From an uncultured Pelagibacteraceae bacterium (GTDB taxonomy: Bacteria > Pseudomonadota > Alphaproteobacteria > Pelagibacterales > Pelagibacteraceae), in assembly GCA_902571425.1 (NCBI GenBank), contig CACGBZ010000002.1, positions 141,380-205,379 on the forward strand: DNA of 64,000 nucleotides, given 5' to 3'. Position 1 is the stretch's first letter, and every line of letters starts with the position of its first letter. Shown piece after piece: positions 60,575-64,000 of the stretch. The notes under the pieces are model-generated. The model was not told the DNA's origin. It ran no database searches and saw only the letters and a list, made by a program, of their open reading frames with translations. The position numbers and the translations under genes were made by a program.

Positions 60575-62017
60575 ATGGTTTCTAAATTTTGGAAAAATTA
60601 CAATTCAGGTGATGCATATGATGGTTATCTAACTAAGGATAATAAGCTTAGAAAGCATGCCTCAATAATTTCTAATATTTTAGAGAGACACGGAAAAAAG
60701 AAACTGCAAGAAATAGAAAAAAACTGTCAGAGCACTATAAGTGCTAGAGGTATAAATTTTAGAGTTTATGCTGCAAATAATAGAGCTGAACAGAAGAAGT
60801 GGCCACTAGACATAATTCCCAGAATAATACCAAAATCTCAATGGAATAAAGTTTCAAGAGGTTTGAAACAGAGAGCAAAAGCATTAAATTTATTTATAGA
60901 CGATACGTATAATCAAAAAAGAATTTTTAAAGACAATATAATACCGAAAGAGATAATTTTTAAATCTCCATACTACGTTAAAGAGTGTGAAGGATTTTCT
61001 CCCAAATATAAAGCTTGGGCAAATATTTCAGGTATAGATCTTATTAGAAACAAGAATGGTGATTATTTAGTTTTAGAAGACAATTTACGTGTACCGTCAG
61101 GTGTTTCTTATATGTTAGAAAATAGAATGGTAATGCGAGATGTCTTTCCAGAGCTTTTTACTAGATATAAAGTTGCTTCAATTCATCAATACACAAATAA
61201 ACTTTACAACTGTATGACAGAGTGTATTCCAAAAAAAACTTCTAATCCACACATGGTTTTGCTTACACCCGGTGTTTACAATTCAGCTTATTTTGAACAT
61301 GAGTTTTTGGCTGAGCAAATGGGTATAGCATTAGTAGAAGGCAAAGATCTTTTTGTAGAAAATGATAATGTGTACATGAAAACTGTAAAAGGTCCTTTAA
61401 AAGTTGATTGTATATATAGACGACTGGATGATAATTTTTTAGATCCCAAAGCATTCTTTAAAGAGTCTGTTATTGGGGTGCCAGGTCTTTTTAAGTGTTG
61501 GCTAAAAAAAAATGTTGGAATAGTTAATGCTGTTGGCACTGGTATTGCTGATGATAAAGTTGTTTATTCTTACGTAAATAAAATGATTACCTATTATTTA
61601 GGTGAACAACCAATATTAAATCAAGTGGAAACTTTTTTGTGTCATGATGATACGCACAGAAAATATGTAATTGATAATATTTCAAAACTAGTAGTTAAAC
61701 CAGCAAATGCATCAGGAGGATACGGAATACTAATTGGACCAAAAGCATCTCAAAAAGAGAAGAACGAAACTATAGACAAAATAAAACATAATCCTAGAGA
61801 ATTTATTGCTCAACCCTTAGAGGTTCTTTCAACTGCTCCAACAATAACAAATAGCGATATTGAACCACGTCATTTAGATTTAAGACCATTTATTTTAAGT
61901 GGTAAAAATAGTTATGTTACTACAGGCGGCTTAACAAGAGTTGCTCTGAGAAAAGGAAGTACAATTGTTAATAGCTCTCAAGGTGGTGGTTCTAAAGATA
62001 CTTTAATAGTAGATTAA
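60575..62017 (+). CDS. circularly permuted type 2 ATP-grasp protein
   Basis: VYAANNRAEQKKWPLDIIPRIIPKSQW, EDNLRVPSGVSYMLENR, VVKPANASGGYGILIGP. Confidence 0.92.
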   Translation: MVSKFWKNYNSGDAYDGYLTKDNKLRKHASIISNILERHGKKKLQEIEKNCQSTISARGINFRVYAANNRAEQKKWPLDIIPRIIPKSQWNKVSRGLKQRAKALNLFIDDTYNQKRIFKDNIIPKEIIFKSPYYVKECEGFSPKYKAWANISGIDLIRNKNGDYLVLEDNLRVPSGVSYMLENRMVMRDVFPELFTRYKVASIHQYTNKLYNCMTECIPKKTSNPHMVLLTPGVYNSAYFEHEFLAEQMGIALVEGKDLFVENDNVYMKTVKGPLKVDCIYRRLDDNFLDPKAFFKESVIGVPGLFKCWLKKNVGIVNAVGTGIADDKVVYSYVNKMITYYLGEQPILNQVETFLCHDDTHRKYVIDNISKLVVKPANASGGYGILIGPKASQKEKNETIDKIKHNPREFIAQPLEVLSTAPTITNSDIEPRHLDLRPFILSGKNSYVTTGGLTRVALRKGSTIVNSSQGGGSKDTLIVD

Positions 62018-62084
62018 AAAGATACTCCCAAATAAAACTTTAAAAATTCAAGATATTTTTAGTCAATCCAGGACTTTATAGGAT

Positions 62085-62120
62085 AACTAGTAGCAGACTA
62101 GTAGTCAGAGAGATAAAATA
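62085..62120 (+). repeat. 36-bp direct repeat, right copy
   Basis: AACTAGTAGCAGACTAGTAGTCAGAGAGATAAAATA. Confidence 0.9.
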
Positions 62121-62188
62121 AAAAAATTTTACTTATTAGACTTGTTGAAATATAAATATTAGCATAAACACTCATGAAATTCATTAAT

Positions 62189-62227
62189 GCCCTCGTGGTG
62201 AAATTGGTAGACACAAAGGACTTAAAA
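62189..62227 (+). pseudogene. truncated tRNA-Leu 5' half (attachment-site remnant 2)
   Basis: 39 nt identical to the intact tRNA-Leu 5' half; about 65 bp upstream is also near-identical to that upstream of remnant 1. Confidence 0.9.
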
Positions 62228-62282
62228 AGTATTCAAATCTAAGGTTTCACTAATAAACTCAACATTTTTTGATAAAATTGAA

Positions 62283-62303
62283 CTAGTGTAGTTCTAGTGT
62301 AGT
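62283..62303 (+). repeat. 21-bp direct repeat, left copy, flanking cassette B cargo
   Basis: CTAGTGTAGTTCTAGTGTAGT; an inverted copy of its 10-mer (ACTACACTAG) lies at 62326-62335. Confidence 0.9.
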
Positions 62304-62363
62304 TGGTAGAATGACGAAATGTTTTACTACACTAGAGGTAGAACGATATAAATTAGGTACACT

Positions 62364-63599
62364 ATGGTTTATTTGTCAGATAAGGATAAGAAGAAAATTT
62401 CACTACAAATAAAAAAAAATATCAAAAAAAAATTAAAGATTAAAAAAAAAATTAACACCAGAAAAATGTTTGATATCTGGTCATCTATTGCTCTTGAGTG
62501 GGAGTTAAACTTTGAAAATATAAATTTTGTAGAAATGAATAAACCTTGGGGTTTCAATTATTCAAAAATTAGAAGATATTTTTATAATAAATTTATAAAA
62601 GATTTTAGAGGAGGTAATAATTGGAAAATTTTTGAAAAAAGATTATTTGATTTGCTTGATGAGGCAAAAAATAAATCAATTCAAGATACAAAAATAGAGC
62701 GCAAATTTCCTTTTAAACAAAGAGTATTCCCAGACGAAATGAATGAAGGAGATTGGTATTCTCCTCCTGGAACAGAAGTAAAATATTCAACTAAAAAAAT
62801 AACAAATAACCCTTATCAAGTTGAATATTTCAGAAAAACTAAAATACCTTTTTTTAAAGGTCCACAGGATCAAGAGGATTTTATTTTAAAAAATAAATGG
62901 AAGAATACTTATACTTACGGTTTTATATACGGATATATAAAGGCGTGGCAAAATATGGTTTTTATAAATTGGAAAGAGGTAAGAAAAGACGACTTTAAAA
63001 ATCTATTAAGTAAAGTAAAGTTAATAAAAACACCAAATGTTAGATTAAAAACTATAAGTGATAAAGGATATTACGATTTTTTTTTCAATAAAAATTTTAC
63101 TAATTATTTAATCAATAGATTAAAATTACGAAAAAATATTGCTGATAATATTTTTATTGAATTAGAGAAAAGTATTTTTGATAGTAATCTTTCTAAGTTT
63201 CTATTTTATAAAAAAGAAAATTATTTCACTTTTAAAGAAAGAAAATTTGATAGTATATGGGGTAATATTAGGATAAAAAAAGATTATTGTCATCCACAAA
63301 TAGGAATTAAAGAATTTATTTCGGGCATATTATCAAATAGGGAATTATTTTTAGGTAAAACTAAAGATGGGAGATTTTACAATACAGTTCTAAACTCACG
63401 AATTGATAGTCGTAAAAAAAATATTTATGGTCCGGTATATAATTATGAACAATTTCTTTTATATACAATGTTTTTACAATTTATTTCACCATTGGAATAT
63501 TCAAAATTAGATATTAATGAAAGGGATATATTTTTAAGGTTTGCTGTTAATAGAGGTAAGGACGAATTTTTAACTTATGCTCACGCAAAAATTGTTTAA
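62364..63599 (+). CDS. orphan 411-aa protein, no family recognised
   Basis: single long ORF with Lys-rich N-terminus, many aromatic residues; sole gene of cassette B. Confidence 0.75.
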   Translation: MVYLSDKDKKKISLQIKKNIKKKLKIKKKINTRKMFDIWSSIALEWELNFENINFVEMNKPWGFNYSKIRRYFYNKFIKDFRGGNNWKIFEKRLFDLLDEAKNKSIQDTKIERKFPFKQRVFPDEMNEGDWYSPPGTEVKYSTKKITNNPYQVEYFRKTKIPFFKGPQDQEDFILKNKWKNTYTYGFIYGYIKAWQNMVFINWKEVRKDDFKNLLSKVKLIKTPNVRLKTISDKGYYDFFFNKNFTNYLINRLKLRKNIADNIFIELEKSIFDSNLSKFLFYKKENYFTFKERKFDSIWGNIRIKKDYCHPQIGIKEFISGILSNRELFLGKTKDGRFYNTVLNSRIDSRKKNIYGPVYNYEQFLLYTMFLQFISPLEYSKLDINERDIFLRFAVNRGKDEFLTYAHAKIV

Positions 63600-63601
63600 A
63601 T

Positions 63602-63622
63602 CTAGTGTAGTTCTAGTGTAGT
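63602..63622 (+). repeat. 21-bp direct repeat, right copy
   Basis: exact match to 62283-62303; begins 3 bp after the orphan ORF. Confidence 0.9.
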
Positions 63623-63685
63623 AATGATAAATAAAAAATTTGATTTTTGATGATAAAAAAAGTAAGTAAACACAACTTAAATAAT

Positions 63686-63771
63686 GCCCTCGTGGTGAAA
63701 TTGGTAGACACAAAGGACTTAAAATCCTTGCCGCTTGCGGAGTGCCAGTTCGAGTCTGGCCGAGGGCACCA
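63686..63771 (+). tRNA. tRNA-Leu (anticodon UAA), CCA encoded
   Basis: acceptor GCCCTCG/CGAGGGC + A + CCA; anticodon stem-loop AAGGA-CTTAAAA-TCCTT; variable arm; T-arm GTTCGAGTC. Confidence 0.96.
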
Positions 63772-63775
63772 CTAA

Positions 63776-64000
63776 ATGAGTAAATTTCAAATTATTTCAG
63801 ATAAAAATAAAAAATCATCCATGATTAAAAATTTATTATTAAAAAAAATTAAATTTAATCAATTTAAAAAAGATAACACTACAATTGTTATTGGCGGAGA
63901 TGGTTTTATGCTTCAAACTCTTAAAAAGAATAAAAATCCAAACAGGCAGTTTTATGGGATAAATTCTGGAAACTATGGTTTTCTTATGAATAAATTTTCA
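63776..64000 (+). CDS. NAD kinase, 3'-truncated by the window edge
   Basis: ATG at 63776: MSKFQIISDKNKKSS...TTIVIGGDGFMLQTLKK..FYGINSGNYGFLMNKFS (GGDG motif). Confidence 0.85.
   Translation, partial: MSKFQIISDKNKKSSMIKNLLLKKIKFNQFKKDNTTIVIGGDGFMLQTLKKNKNPNRQFYGINSGNYGFLMNKFS

Larger units (their letters stand above)
59535..62188. mobile_element. cassette A: cargo-only tRNA-Leu-targeted element with Anbu and ATP-grasp genes
   Basis: bounded by two tRNA-Leu 5' half remnants and 36-bp direct repeats. Confidence 0.6.
62188..63685. mobile_element. cassette B: cargo-only tRNA-Leu-targeted element with one orphan ORF
   Basis: bounded by tRNA-Leu 5' half remnant 2 and the intact tRNA-Leu; internal 21-bp direct repeats. 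Confidence 0.6.

Noticed and set aside
61263-61539. two antisense ORFs inside the ATP-grasp gene
   Set aside because: Shadow ORFs opposite conserved ATP-grasp motifs.
62283-63622. CTAGTGTAGT repeats as a CRISPR array
   Set aside because: Only two 10-mers per cluster at 11-bp spacing with no spacers and no cas genes; better explained as recombination or protein-binding repeats.

Overview
AT-rich, gene-dense window with the hallmarks of a SAR11/Pelagibacter-type alphaproteobacterium: tiny intergenic gaps, many overlapping genes and a core-metabolism gene set. It carries an MTA/polyamine block (apt, mtaP, mtnA, class II aldolase, speD-speE fusion), a polar amino-acid ABC transporter without a local ATPase, a tripartite tricarboxylate transporter, rpoZ/dusA, nrdAB, prpBCD, a GlmU acetyltransferase half plus glmS, class II DAHP synthase, nadE, cysS, cimA, rpsD, a purine operon (purBCSQL with bolA/grxD), map, kdsB, a B12-binding radical SAM gene, a TonB receptor behind a probable cobalamin riboswitch, sfsA and others. 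The most unusual region is the right end (about 59.47-63.77 kb). An intact tRNA-Leu(UAA) is preceded by two truncated copies of its 5' half, each cut in the anticodon loop. These delimit two integrase-less cassettes: a proteasome-like Anbu peptidase with a circularly permuted ATP-grasp, and a single orphan ORF. Each cargo is bracketed by its own direct repeat (36 bp and 21 bp), and both repeats carry CTAGT motifs spaced 11 bp apart. I read this as a tandem array of small cargo-only tRNA-targeted elements. Other notable signals are a candidate minus-strand structured ncRNA at about 22.94-23.10 kb, an intrinsic terminator folded over the tctB start codon, tandem NrdR-like boxes, and a frameshifted GlmU fragment. 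All calls come from reading the sequence and the supplied ORFs; no database search was run.
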